Shown here one piece after another: positions 1 through 6,680 of a stretch of DNA of 27,192 nucleotides; the first letter of the stretch is position 1, and the number at the start of each line of letters is the position of its first letter. The stretch is from JBBTTS01 sp038064135 (GTDB lineage Bacteria > Patescibacteriota > Saccharimonadia > Saccharimonadales > OMJO01), in NCBI GenBank assembly GCA_038064135.1, contig JBBTTS010000027.1, forward strand, positions 1 to 27,192. The letters run 5' to 3'. Position numbers and translations under genes: made by a program. Below the pieces are notes generated by a model, which saw only the letters and a program-made list of their open reading frames with translations, searched no databases and was not told where the DNA came from.

Positions 1-57
1 TATTGTACCGCCTTAAAAGTCGAGACAATGTGTTCATATTAAAGGTAGCCTGACAGT

Positions 58-1026
58 ATGACTGTAAAGCAAGCAATGGATAGAGCGTATAAGCTCGGGG
101 TCCGTACAAAGAATGGCAATCGACTAAGCTGGCAGTCTACAAAGAACATGCTCGCTAATCCACTCTATGCAGGCTTCGTCTGTACTAAGTTTACTGATGA
201 TAAGTACATAAAGGGCGTGCATAAAGCAATCGTCAGCCCTTTTCTTCACTACAAGGTTAAAAGCCTAGTAGACAGGCAGTTTCGAAAGGTTAATCGTAAT
301 AATTCTGACGAATATCCATTACGTGGCGGGTTTCTGTGTTGCTATTTCTGCGGGGGCGCTCTTACGGGCAATGCTCCAAGAGGAAGAGGAAACAAGCATT
401 ATCCACGATATAGCTGTACTGATTGCAGGAGATCGGAAGAAATTAAGGCTACGAGTAAAAATCGAGAGGACGTTCATGCAGAATTCTTAGATTTACTGAA
501 AGTCGTTCGACCAAAAGCTGGAGTTGCTAAGGTGTTTAAGGAAGTTGTTCTTCGAAACTGGAATGATGAGTTTAAGCACACAGTTGATTATAATAAAACG
601 CTAAGTAACGATCTGAATGCTATTCGTTTGAAGAAATCGAAGATAATTGACCTCTTCATTGATGGTGCGCTAAGTGAAGAAGACAAGGACGCAAAGTTGA
701 ACGAGTTAGAAACTAAAGTTACCCAACTTGAGCTAAAGAAAGCCGATAATGACCAAGATGTGAAAGATAAAGAGCAGGTTGTAGATTCTGCAGTAACTCT
801 TCTAACTCATCCTGACGAGTTTTGGAATCTTGGAAGCCTTGAGGTCAAAAAGCGTTTACAGGAGTTAGTATTCCCTGGGGGTATTAGCTACGATCTTTCA
901 ACTGGCGTTAGAACCGCTCAATTGAACAGTTCTTATCTGTTAATGAAAAATATCGCCCTTTCGAGCGATAAAAATCCTAACTTGGTAGCGGGGGCCGGAC
1001 TCGAACCGGCGACCTTGTGGTTATGA
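58..1026 (+). CDS. Serine recombinase, C-terminal part only (recombinase domain, zinc ribbon, coiled coil)
   Basis: Residues about 1-75 match the DNA-binding Recombinase domain that follows the catalytic domain in large serine recombinases (pattern GVRTKNGNRLSWQS...NPLYAGF). A zinc ribbon follows with C95/C98 and C120/C123, then a charged coiled coil at about 180-245. The N-terminal resolvase catalytic domain with its serine is absent: in-frame stops lie at 40-42 and 46-48, and only 57 bases precede the ATG. The first bases read KGSLTV-like in another frame, so a frameshifted or split gene is possible. The last 14 or so residues are translated from the tRNA-fMet gene, and the stop TGA lies inside it, so the natural C-terminus was probably set by integration at that tRNA. 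It is unlikely to be active as it stands. Confidence 0.75.
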   Translation: MTVKQAMDRAYKLGVRTKNGNRLSWQSTKNMLANPLYAGFVCTKFTDDKYIKGVHKAIVSPFLHYKVKSLVDRQFRKVNRNNSDEYPLRGGFLCCYFCGGALTGNAPRGRGNKHYPRYSCTDCRRSEEIKATSKNREDVHAEFLDLLKVVRPKAGVAKVFKEVVLRNWNDEFKHTVDYNKTLSNDLNAIRLKKSKIIDLFIDGALSEEDKDAKLNELETKVTQLELKKADNDQDVKDKEQVVDSAVTLLTHPDEFWNLGSLEVKKRLQELVFPGGISYDLSTGVRTAQLNSSYLLMKNIALSSDKNPNLVAGAGLEPATLWL

Positions 1027-1057
1027 GCCACACGAGCTGCCACTGCTCTACCCCGCG
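983..1057 (-). tRNA. Initiator tRNA-fMet (anticodon CAU), CCA encoded
   Basis: The cloverleaf reads on the minus strand from 1057 to 983. The acceptor is CGCGGGG paired with CCCCGCT, leaving C1 and U72 unpaired, the initiator hallmark. The discriminator is A73, followed by an encoded CCA. The anticodon loop is CTCATAA on a TGTGG/CCACA stem, so the usual three G-C pairs are reduced to two, with U-A at 29:41. The T-arm GGTTCGAGTCC is normal. The 3' half overlaps the end of the recombinase frame on the other strand. Confidence 0.95.
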
Positions 1058-1070
1058 TTAATGCTTGATT

Positions 1071-1099
1071 ATCTTACCAAACAGAGGTGATGCTGTCAA
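1071..1099 (-). promoter_or_regulatory. Promoter of tRNA-fMet
   Basis: On the minus strand a perfect -35 TTGACA (1099-1094) is followed by a 17-nt spacer and -10 TAAGAT (1076-1071) with an upstream TGG (extended -10). The tRNA 5' end is 13 nt downstream. Confidence 0.8.
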
Positions 1100-1166
1100 T
1101 CATCATTAAACTATAGAACTATAATGCAAAACGACTTAAAATCTACAAAATTTGCCTTTTAGCTCA

Positions 1167-1238
1167 ATTAAATGTGTGTATTTAATAGTCTGAGGCAGTT
1201 AGCTGTTTCCTCGAATTGAGGATATTCAGCTAACTGCC
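1167..1238. repeat. Two adjacent inverted repeats in the intergenic region
   Basis: The first is ATTAAAT (1167-1173), 6-nt loop, ATTTAAT (1180-1186). The second has perfect 12-bp arms, GGCAGTTAGCTG at 1194-1205 and its complement at 1227-1238. The 21-nt loop contains a nested CCTC/GAGG stem (1209-1212, 1218-1221). No T-run follows, so a simple intrinsic terminator is unlikely. The stretch 1058-1291 holds no gene that I can support. Confidence 0.6.
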
Positions 1239-1291
1239 AGGATCACTCATGAATATGAGCAGACTTCTTAGATCCTTATCTAGCTCCTAAC

Positions 1292-1780
1292 TTAAACCGG
1301 ACAAATTAGCGCACCATCTACGTAATGCATTAGGCGCATAATTAGTCCCGCAAGGACAAGGCAAAATAAACCTAGGGCGAGGATGCCCGAACAGTATTTT
1401 AGCCCCTCGGAATCGTGGGAAATTAGTGCATAAATACTGGCGCCAAGAGTTCCGATACTGCCAATTGGTAGTGCAAAGAAAGCAATCAACCCAGGTATGA
1501 AATTAAAAAGTGCAAGTACCATACCTATGATTAGGCCCAAAAGCTTAGGGCTTTCGCAATTACTAATTATGCCCCCGGGGGTGTCAACACCAGACAGGAA
1601 TTGAAATGATTCTACCATAAATCTGTTAATTCCTGTTCTGTCATTTACCCACATGAATATTAAAATTCCGGCCAAAAGTACAATTCCGAGCGCAAATGTA
1701 CTCAAGGCGAATATCGAAAAAAGCCGATCAACGGATGCATAAATGCTACCTGCCACCAAAAGTGATATTATCCAAAACAT
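1292..1780 (-). CDS. Small integral membrane protein of unknown function
   Basis: This 162-residue protein is mostly hydrophobic. Likely membrane helices fall near residues 3-20, 25-44, 80-117 (one or two passes) and 132-152, separated by short loops. One loop carries a DTPGG sequence. I recognise no family or catalytic motif. The start is supported by GAGGT 8 nt upstream of the ATG on the minus strand, one of the few Shine-Dalgarno sequences here. It stands alone, on the same strand as the GH16 gene. Function cannot be assigned. Confidence 0.65.
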   Translation of the reverse strand: MFWIISLLVAGSIYASVDRLFSIFALSTFALGIVLLAGILIFMWVNDRTGINRFMVESFQFLSGVDTPGGIISNCESPKLLGLIIGMVLALFNFIPGLIAFFALPIGSIGTLGASIYALISHDSEGLKYCSGILALGLFCLVLAGLIMRLMHYVDGALICPV

Positions 1781-1909
1781 GGTTTATACCTCGAAGACGT
1801 AGGTGGTTTTAAGGTTCGCTTTAGCAGGTTTAGCTAGAGTGTAATATTTATATCAGTTAATTAAAAATTTAGCAAATATTGCAATAAGTTGCAAAAAATA
1901 TAATTTCTG

Positions 1910-2995
1910 TTAGTTCATTTGAAAGACTTCAACAGAATCAATAGCAAACACAACTGGGTTGAATACTTCGCTGTTATTGGCTGCTGAGTGCCACTGCGTG
2001 CCAGTAGGCTCTGACTTAATGACTTGGGTATTAATTTTAATGTTCCACATTTGATTCATAATTGTGTCAAAAGCTTGCTGGCTAAGTCCGAAATCTTGGG
2101 CTATATCAATAGAGTTATCGCCATCTGGCGAAGTACGACTTGAAGTACGAACAACAGTTCCGTCAAGTTTGTATTTTATTCCTTGATTACTCCATTCGAC
2201 TTCCCAAACATGATCAATTGCAGTTAAATCACTTACAGCATCCTCGTAGTGCTGTACTTTTTGGGTAGAATTATTAACACACGTCATATGGCTTGCTGCT
2301 GTAGATCTTTGTGTAGACAAAATTAACGGGGCAGTGCTACTAGAACGATCATCGTAGTACCATTCTAAAATGTCTATTTCTCCATAATTTGCTGTACACC
2401 AACCGCTTGAGTTACGCATCCATAACGCAGGCCAGACACCTTTCTGTGCAACTGGTAATTTTGCTTTAATCACGATTTTTCCTTTTTGCCAACGGTTCAC
2501 GGTATCGATTCCGCCTGAGCTGTATTTAGTGATTTTACCTAAAGCGCATGGCGAAGAATTACTATTTGTGTCAGTTAAGCCTTCAGTTGTGGAGCTTAGG
2601 CAGTGGCGCTTGGTAACTATAAGTGCTTTGCCCCCAGAATATGTTACGTTTGCCGTAAGGTAGTTCGCCTGCGAATGACCCTCTGTGCCTTGTTTTTTTG
2701 TCCAATTTGTCGCGCTGATTGTTGGGTTGTCAAAATAGTCCGACCAAACAAGTTGCCAACCTGGACTTAGACTATTTGCAAATTGTACTACTTGGCCGCC
2801 AGATGCATTTGAATCATTAATTTTTAGTGCACCAGCTGAAATAACGCCAGATTCAACCTCTACGGCAATAGTCGTAGTAGCTGCCCGTATCATTATCAAT
2901 GCCGTAATCCCAATTAGCACAAACACTGCTATGAACAACAGAATTCTGATATTTCTATTAGCTTTATAAGTGGGGTTTAATTTAGGCGCTTCCAT
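1910..2995 (-). CDS. Membrane-anchored glycoside hydrolase family 16 (laminarinase/beta-glucanase-like)
   Basis: 361 residues. A hydrophobic segment at 17-37 is an N-terminal anchor or uncleaved signal. It is followed by a short VEVESG...ASGGQVVQF segment resembling the start of CBM6-like carbohydrate-binding domains, here without the rest of the fold. The GH16 domain covers about 78-361. It has WPALWM (188-193) and the catalytic signature GEIDILE, with E206 as nucleophile, D208, and E211 as acid/base, in the beta-bulge form with one extra residue. Family knowledge: retaining endo-hydrolases or transglycosylases of beta-1,3/1,4-glucans or galactans; the substrate cannot be read from the sequence. 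It probably acts outside the cell, tethered to the membrane. TATAAT (3010-3005) lies 9 nt upstream of the ATG, predicting a leaderless or nearly leaderless mRNA. Confidence 0.88.
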   Translation of the reverse strand: MEAPKLNPTYKANRNIRILLFIAVFVLIGITALIMIRAATTTIAVEVESGVISAGALKINDSNASGGQVVQFANSLSPGWQLVWSDYFDNPTISATNWTKKQGTEGHSQANYLTANVTYSGGKALIVTKRHCLSSTTEGLTDTNSNSSPCALGKITKYSSGGIDTVNRWQKGKIVIKAKLPVAQKGVWPALWMRNSSGWCTANYGEIDILEWYYDDRSSSTAPLILSTQRSTAASHMTCVNNSTQKVQHYEDAVSDLTAIDHVWEVEWSNQGIKYKLDGTVVRTSSRTSPDGDNSIDIAQDFGLSQQAFDTIMNQMWNIKINTQVIKSEPTGTQWHSAANNSEVFNPVVFAIDSVEVFQMN

Positions 2996-3004
2996 AGTTT
3001 CAAA

Positions 3005-3010
3005 ATTATA
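3005..3010 (-). promoter_or_regulatory. -10 box of the GH16 gene
   Basis: TATAAT on the minus strand, 9 nt before the start codon, with no Shine-Dalgarno between. Confidence 0.6.
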
Positions 3011-3331
3011 TTAAGTTTAGCACAAGCAGTACTTTTGATATTAGGTAGGGAATTAAAAGGCATAAACGTTTAATAAATAAACTTAAGAATTGTCTTTTAT
3101 GACAATTTACAAGATATTGGGCTTAAAAGGGGATTACATGAAAATTAATCAAATGTGATTCGGACGTTAGAGGTTAAAGGTTTCGTCTGCAAGCCCAAAA
3201 AGTAACAGCCAAGCTAGGTGTTTATCGGTAATTTTTATTTCCTGGGGTCTGATAGTACGATTTTATTGCACCATACAATTATAACTAATAGAAAATTTGC
3301 TGCTAAACTATTTGGCCAGCATAATGATTGC
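3011..3331. other. Intergenic region without a supported gene
   Basis: AT-rich stretch with a perfect 7-bp hairpin AATTGTC/GACAATT (3088-3094, 3101-3107, 6-nt loop) and a 10-bp palindrome TAAACGTTTA (3063-3072). A 19-codon ORF at 3099-3158 has no ribosome-binding site and resembles nothing I know. The hairpin could be an operator for either neighbour. Confidence 0.4.
3320..3325 (+). promoter_or_regulatory. -10 box of the alpha/beta hydrolase gene
   Basis: CATAAT (5 of 6 matches) ends 6 nt before the ATG at 3332. It supports that start over the longer in-frame ATG at 3218. Confidence 0.5.
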
Positions 3332-3918
3332 ATGAGAAATCGTCACAGTGTTATTTACGTACCAGGACTTGGAGACGAACATGATCGTGGTCAAAGCCTA
3401 GCTTTAAAATTGTGGAATTTTTATGGACTGAAGGCTGAATGTTTTCGGATCGGCTGGGCAGGAAATACGCCGTTCGATGAAAAACTGAAAAAATTACACN
3501 NNNNNNNNNCAAGGCTTTAAGCCAAGTGGGTACGGTGTCATTGGTGGGGGCAAGCGCTGGCGCTACTGCCGTCATAAACGAATTTTCATTTGGCCAAAAT
3601 GATATTCACCGCATGGTTTGTATTGCAGGTAAGCTTAAAAATTTCGATACAATCACTGATCAGACTTACGCACACAATCCAAATTTTCGCAGATCTATAG
3701 AACTTGTGCCAGAAAGTTTGCAAAAGTTATCCGACACCGACAGGGGAAACATTTTAACTTTAGTTCCGGCGTCCGACAATATTGTTCCAGTGCAAGATGC
3801 TGTTATTGATGGTGTTGAGTCGCGTGAAATACCCGTACAAGGACATGCATTCGCAATTGGATATGCTCTGACAATTGGCAGTAAATTAATTGCAGATTTT
3901 CTTAATAATAAATACTAA
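3332..3918 (+). CDS. Alpha/beta-fold serine hydrolase, interrupted by an assembly gap
   Basis: The two halves lie either side of ten Ns (3500-3509) and are in different frames, so the true gap length is not 10. First half: HSVIYVPGLGDEHDRG, the first strand and oxyanion loop of the fold. Second half (in frame from 3511): VSLVGASAGA, the nucleophile elbow G-x-S-x-G; then LTLVPASDNIVP, which supplies the acidic residue; then PVQGHAF, which supplies the histidine. All triad elements are therefore present. The size is near 195-200 residues plus the gap, typical of small single-domain cytosolic hydrolases. The start at 3332 is chosen from homology onset and the adjacent -10 box; an in-frame ATG at 3218 would add an unsupported extension. 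Substrate unknown. Confidence 0.75.
3500..3509. other. Assembly gap (10 N)
   Basis: Ten consecutive Ns inside the alpha/beta hydrolase gene. The frames on the two sides disagree, so the number is a placeholder. Confidence 0.99.
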
Positions 3919-3931
3919 TAATTCAACTATA

Positions 3932-3960
3932 TTGACAATAGCAATAAAATAGAGTATAAT
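3932..3960 (+). promoter_or_regulatory. Consensus sigma-70-type promoter
   Basis: TTGACA (3932-3937), 17-nt spacer, TATAAT (3955-3960): a perfect match to the housekeeping consensus and the best promoter in the window. It drives the short unit that ends at the terminator 4321-4359. Confidence 0.85.
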
Positions 3961-3972
3961 GAATTTATTGTC

Positions 3973-3996
3973 ATGACAAAACAAACAGTACGTTAA
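3973..3996 (+). CDS. Possible 7-residue leader ORF (MTKQTVR)
   Basis: ATG lies 12 nt after the -10 box, so it would begin within a few bases of the transcript's 5' end. It stops after seven codons. The same frame has another stop at 4012-4014 and then stays open to 4200. It could be a leader peptide, the stump of a frameshifted gene, or chance. Confidence 0.25.
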   Translation: MTKQTVR

Positions 3997-4089
3997 AAAA
4001 GAAAGCTTTGCTAGTTTTCAATTACTCTTAATCCTTCTAAAGGGTGCGGTGATAGTAAAACAATATTAGCAAAAGCAGAAAGGAAACAT

Positions 4090-4200
4090 GTGAGTGAAAT
4101 TTCACTCAATGGTGAATTGGCATATGAATTTTTGCCAACCACTAACGAAGAGATATTGCAGATAGATGCAATGCTCGGCGACATGCAATCTGGCAATTAA
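4090..4200 (+). CDS. Small ORF, 36 residues, unknown
   Basis: GTG start preceded by AAAGGA at a suitable distance, giving MSEISLNGELAYEFLPTTNEEILQ... and ending at TAA 4198-4200. The frame is open upstream to 4015 (FSITLNPSKGCGDSKTILAKAE...) but has no standard start there, so this may be the tail of a decayed longer gene. It lies in the transcript between the 3932 promoter and the 4321 terminator, followed after one base by the next small ORF. No known family recognised. Confidence 0.4.
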   Translation: MSEISLNGELAYEFLPTTNEEILQIDAMLGDMQSGN

Positions 4201-4201
4201 C

Positions 4202-4297
4202 ATGCTTATACAAGATGTAATGCCAGCCAACTTTCGACCGAAGCACAAGCAAATAACGCCGACGCGGCGTATAAAAAAGATCAAAATAGAAGCCTAG
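4202..4297 (+). CDS. Small basic ORF, 31 residues, unknown
   Basis: ATG one base after the stop of the preceding ORF, which suggests coupled translation. The product, MLIQDVMPANFRPKHKQITP followed by a basic tail (TRRIKKIKIEA), is rich in lysine and arginine and could bind nucleic acid. It ends 23 bases before the terminator stem. No family recognised. Confidence 0.4.
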   Translation: MLIQDVMPANFRPKHKQITPTRRIKKIKIEA

Positions 4298-4320
4298 GAT
4301 AAATTTTGACTTAAATAAGA

Positions 4321-4359
4321 AACAACCTCCCCGTTTACGAGCAGGGAGGTTGTTTTTTT
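4321..4359 (+). terminator. Strong Rho-independent terminator
   Basis: Perfect 11-bp stem AACAACCTCCC (4321-4331) with GGGAGGTTGTT (4344-4354), 12-nt loop, T-run to 4359. It is the only textbook intrinsic terminator in the window. Confidence 0.92.
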
Positions 4360-4429
4360 GCGAGTGTTTCTTTTCGCTTTTCACTATAGTCCCATGTATG
4401 TTAAAGCGCAAGAGTTTTTGAAAAAATCA

Positions 4430-4458
4430 TAGACTACCTCTGTTAATTGTGCTATAGT
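4430..4458 (+). promoter_or_regulatory. Promoter of tRNA-Met
   Basis: -35 TAGACT (4430-4435), 17-nt spacer, -10 TATAGT (4453-4458) with TGC before it (extended -10). A 12-bp palindrome ATAGTCGACTAT (4454-4465) overlaps the -10 and start region. An 8-bp inverted repeat TTTTGGTA/TACCAAAA (4468-4475, 4491-4498) fills the leader. Confidence 0.55.
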
Positions 4459-4505
4459 CGACTATGGTTTTGGTACGTTTTTCTTATTAATACCAAAATA
4501 ATTTT

Positions 4506-4582
4506 GGCAGGGTAGCTCAGTTGGTTAGAGCACAGGACTCATAAGCCTGGGGTCACGAGTTCAAATCTCGTCCCTGCTACCA
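4506..4582 (+). tRNA. Elongator tRNA-Met (anticodon CAU), CCA encoded
   Basis: Complete cloverleaf of 77 nt: acceptor GGCAGGG/CCCTGCT (G1-U72 wobble), D-arm GCTCAGTTGGTTAGAGC, anticodon loop CTCATAA, T-arm GAGTTCAAATCTC, A73, CCA. The anticodon stem has an A31-G39 mismatch. The D-arm, variable loop and G2-C71/C3-G70 pairs resemble elongator tRNA-Met rather than the TilS substrate tRNA-Ile2. Confidence 0.92.
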
Positions 4583-4604
4583 AATTTTAAAATATTGATT
4601 TATA

Positions 4605-5336
4605 TTAGCGGAGTTTGAGTTCTAAGTTGCTGACTGGGGCGTACCAGCCTTGGTCAAGTACAAAGGTTTGCAGTTTTTTGTCTAGGCCGAAAATTACACC
4701 TACGCCAACTATTATAAAAATTACACCCAAACTCCTATGAAACCAACCTTTGGGGTTGGCTATTATTCCAAAAGTTTTGACTGCAACTTGGCCTAGCACG
4801 GCAATTAGCATTAGGCTGACACTCATACCAGCGGCATAAGCAACTAGATATATAAATCCTTCTAGAAAACTAGCTGGCAAAATACTAGCAACAATTAATG
4901 CGTAGGTAGGGCTGCAACTACTAAATACCGGCCCTAAAGCTGCTCCAATAAATATAGCTCCAATTGTGCCACCACGGCCGTAAAATTTGCCAAGCCAAGC
5001 ATTGGATACGCTAAATAATCCACTTTTTGCCGAAAAATTCTCCCATAGTTTTGGCCATAAAAAATGTACACCAAGCAAAGCAACGATGATGCCAGAAATA
5101 AGTTGCCACAAAACTTGCGGAACTCCAAGCAGGGCAGTAGATGCTTTGATTAACAGGCTAAAAATAATGACCGAAACGGCCAAGCTAGTGGTTATAATTA
5201 GCGGCCTAAGCCAAATATTTTTGGGCTTTTTTGGTTCAGCTAGCGAGCCGCCAATAATTACCGGTAAAAGCGGTAATATGCAGGGCGCCGCGACAGTTAA
5301 AATGCCCGCTACGAACGAAAGAAAAATTAGTGTCAC
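4605..5336 (-). CDS. ccdA: CcdA/DsbD-family thiol-disulfide transmembrane transporter
   Basis: 243 residues with about six membrane helices. The family signature APCILPLLPVIIGG places C19 near the start of helix 1, and GPVFSSCSPTYA places C141 in the second half. These two cysteines form the redox pair that carries electrons across the membrane in this family. The start is GTG at 5336, 12 nt downstream of the stop of the thioredoxin-like gene, so the two form one operon. Likely role: passing reducing power from cytosolic thioredoxin to the extracytoplasmic thioredoxin-like partner encoded just upstream. No cytochrome c genes are nearby, so a general thiol-repair role is more likely than cytochrome maturation. 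Confidence 0.85.
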   Translation of the reverse strand: MTLIFLSFVAGILTVAAPCILPLLPVIIGGSLAEPKKPKNIWLRPLIITTSLAVSVIIFSLLIKASTALLGVPQVLWQLISGIIVALLGVHFLWPKLWENFSAKSGLFSVSNAWLGKFYGRGGTIGAIFIGAALGPVFSSCSPTYALIVASILPASFLEGFIYLVAYAAGMSVSLMLIAVLGQVAVKTFGIIANPKGWFHRSLGVIFIIVGVGVIFGLDKKLQTFVLDQGWYAPVSNLELKLR

Positions 5337-5348
5337 TAGTAAGTTGCC

Positions 5349-5819
5349 TTACAGTAAATTTTCGATTACCGATGAAATAACCGGGTTGTCGTAGGCTACA
5401 AATTTTCCTATTGAATTGCCTTGATCATCAACTTTAACAAATGTGGTCTGTATGGTTACTCCGTGTTTTTGGCGGAGTTTTTGATTAGTGTCGTAATCGA
5501 CTTTAAAAATTGTTACACCGCTAGGTACACCCTTACTTTTTATATCATTTTCCAGTGATCGGCATTGTGAGCACCAAGGTGCATGAAAAAATAATAGTTT
5601 CGTGCCGCTTGTCTTGGCCAGATCGGCCTCAGAATATACCGTGTAATTTCCTGTAGTTTGCGAAGTTGACGGTGAATTTTTTTTAGCTTGGTTTGAAGAG
5701 TTTGTGCTTGTAGCCGAATTGCCGGCAGGAGCATCGGCTTTTTTTGTAACCATCATAAATGTTATCCCCGACACGACTAGCGATGCCACGATTACACTAA
5801 CAACCAAAACCTTTTTCAT
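5349..5819 (-). CDS. Membrane-anchored thioredoxin-like protein
   Basis: 156 residues. A hydrophobic N-terminal anchor at 4-24 is followed by a Ser/Thr/Asn-rich linker (25-58) and a thioredoxin fold from about 59. The fold has LLFFHAPWCSQC, with active-site C83 and C86, and the FKVDYDTNQKLRQKHGVTIQTTFVKVD stretch. The residue before the usual cis-proline site is T (QTTF rather than TPTF), so the cis-proline is replaced. First gene of the operon with ccdA, its probable reductant. An extended -10, TGtTATAAT, ends 7 nt before the ATG, predicting a leaderless message. It acts on the outer face of the membrane. Confidence 0.85.
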   Translation of the reverse strand: MKKVLVVSVIVASLVVSGITFMMVTKKADAPAGNSATSTNSSNQAKKNSPSTSQTTGNYTVYSEADLAKTSGTKLLFFHAPWCSQCRSLENDIKSKGVPSGVTIFKVDYDTNQKLRQKHGVTIQTTFVKVDDQGNSIGKFVAYDNPVISSVIENLL

Positions 5820-5826
5820 ATTTTAC

Positions 5827-5835
5827 ATTATAACA
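5827..5835 (-). promoter_or_regulatory. Extended -10 of the thioredoxin-ccdA operon
   Basis: TGtTATAAT on the minus strand (5835-5827), 7 nt before the ATG. Confidence 0.65.
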
Positions 5836-5906
5836 TTTTATGGATGTTGAATTTATAGTAGAAACTAGAGTATCAACTTGACGATTAATAAGGTAAAGTA
5901 TTAGAG

Positions 5907-5912
5907 TATAGT
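5907..5912 (+). promoter_or_regulatory. -10 box of the 5919 gene
   Basis: TATAGT ends 6 nt before the ATG at 5919; no Shine-Dalgarno. Confidence 0.5.
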
Positions 5913-5918
5913 TCTAGT

Positions 5919-6680
5919 ATGTTACTAGAAAATCCAGAACAAAAAGGTGCGCCTGTGGGCGCTATTTTTTTGCCTAGAAATGTTCACATACCAGAATTAG
6001 ACCACCAGCCAATCGGCCAGACTTTTTTTGAAGAATCCAAAATGTTTTTCTTGATGCACGACGATTTGCTACAGAATGACGAACAATTTCAACAAAATAG
6101 TTGGCTAATTTGGCAGAATATCGAAAAAGATGAAGACGATAATATTGTAAAAGTAGTTACTTTATATGGAAGTAAAAACGCTAACGGTTTTGTTTGGAGC
6201 CTGCGAGTAAATCAAAACGGCATTAACCACTTAACGGACATTCATAGCGACCAATCACATGAACTTAAAGTATTTATAGCGGACAGCGATACAGCTGGCC
6301 GGCAAACAGAGGTTAGTTTAGCCAGTGCCGATGATTCGTTGACTGCACAGATGCAAACAATGGCAATATTAAAGAACCCAGTTTTTTCGAGCCAAGTTAC
6401 GTCTCTTAGAAAAAATCGACAAACTACTTTTGACACTGGCTTTGCTAACGCTCAAAATGAATTTTCGGTAGAAATGGCAAGTATAGGGGAAAGGTACAGA
6501 TTTTTACAAAAACCGCGGAGTGAATATACCGATTCTGACCAAAAGCGAAAAGCAGAAGAGAATCATTACAGAGACATGGCAATAGACAGATATTTAAAAA
6601 GAATAAATTCAATTAATAGGGCAAAAAACAAAGCAGGGTTTTTAGCCATGAAAGCACTGATGATGATTAAGAATAGTTAA
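5919..6680 (+). CDS. Hypothetical protein, 253 residues
   Basis: No family recognised. It is soluble, with no signal peptide or membrane helix. The N-terminal part looks like a mixed alpha/beta domain (GAIFLPRNVHIPELDHQPIG...). The middle alternates strands and polar loops (VVTLYGSKNANGFVWSLRVNQNG). The C-terminal third is strongly charged and helical (about 185-250), possibly nucleic-acid binding. It is convergent with the phosphatase gene: the two stop codons overlap in the shared TTAA at 6677-6680, so no terminator fits between them. Confidence 0.7.
   Translation: MLLENPEQKGAPVGAIFLPRNVHIPELDHQPIGQTFFEESKMFFLMHDDLLQNDEQFQQNSWLIWQNIEKDEDDNIVKVVTLYGSKNANGFVWSLRVNQNGINHLTDIHSDQSHELKVFIADSDTAGRQTEVSLASADDSLTAQMQTMAILKNPVFSSQVTSLRKNRQTTFDTGFANAQNEFSVEMASIGERYRFLQKPRSEYTDSDQKRKAEENHYRDMAIDRYLKRINSINRAKNKAGFLAMKALMMIKNS

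Noticed and set aside
3218..3331. Longer N-terminus for the alpha/beta hydrolase
   Set aside because: The extra 38 codons have no family similarity and include the -10 box that serves ATG 3332.
3932..4359. tmRNA or another standard structured RNA
   Set aside because: No tRNA-like ends, no CCA, no T-arm motif and no tag-peptide frame are visible.
4011..4411. Three overlapping minus-strand ORFs of 60-89 residues
   Set aside because: They run antisense through the small transcription unit and across its terminator stem, have unlikely composition, and lack promoters or ribosome-binding sites.
4506..4582. Reading the second CAU tRNA as tRNA-Ile2, the TilS substrate
   Set aside because: The D-arm, variable loop, G1-U72 wobble and G2-C71/C3-G70 pairs match elongator tRNA-Met; tRNA-Ile2 is probably elsewhere.
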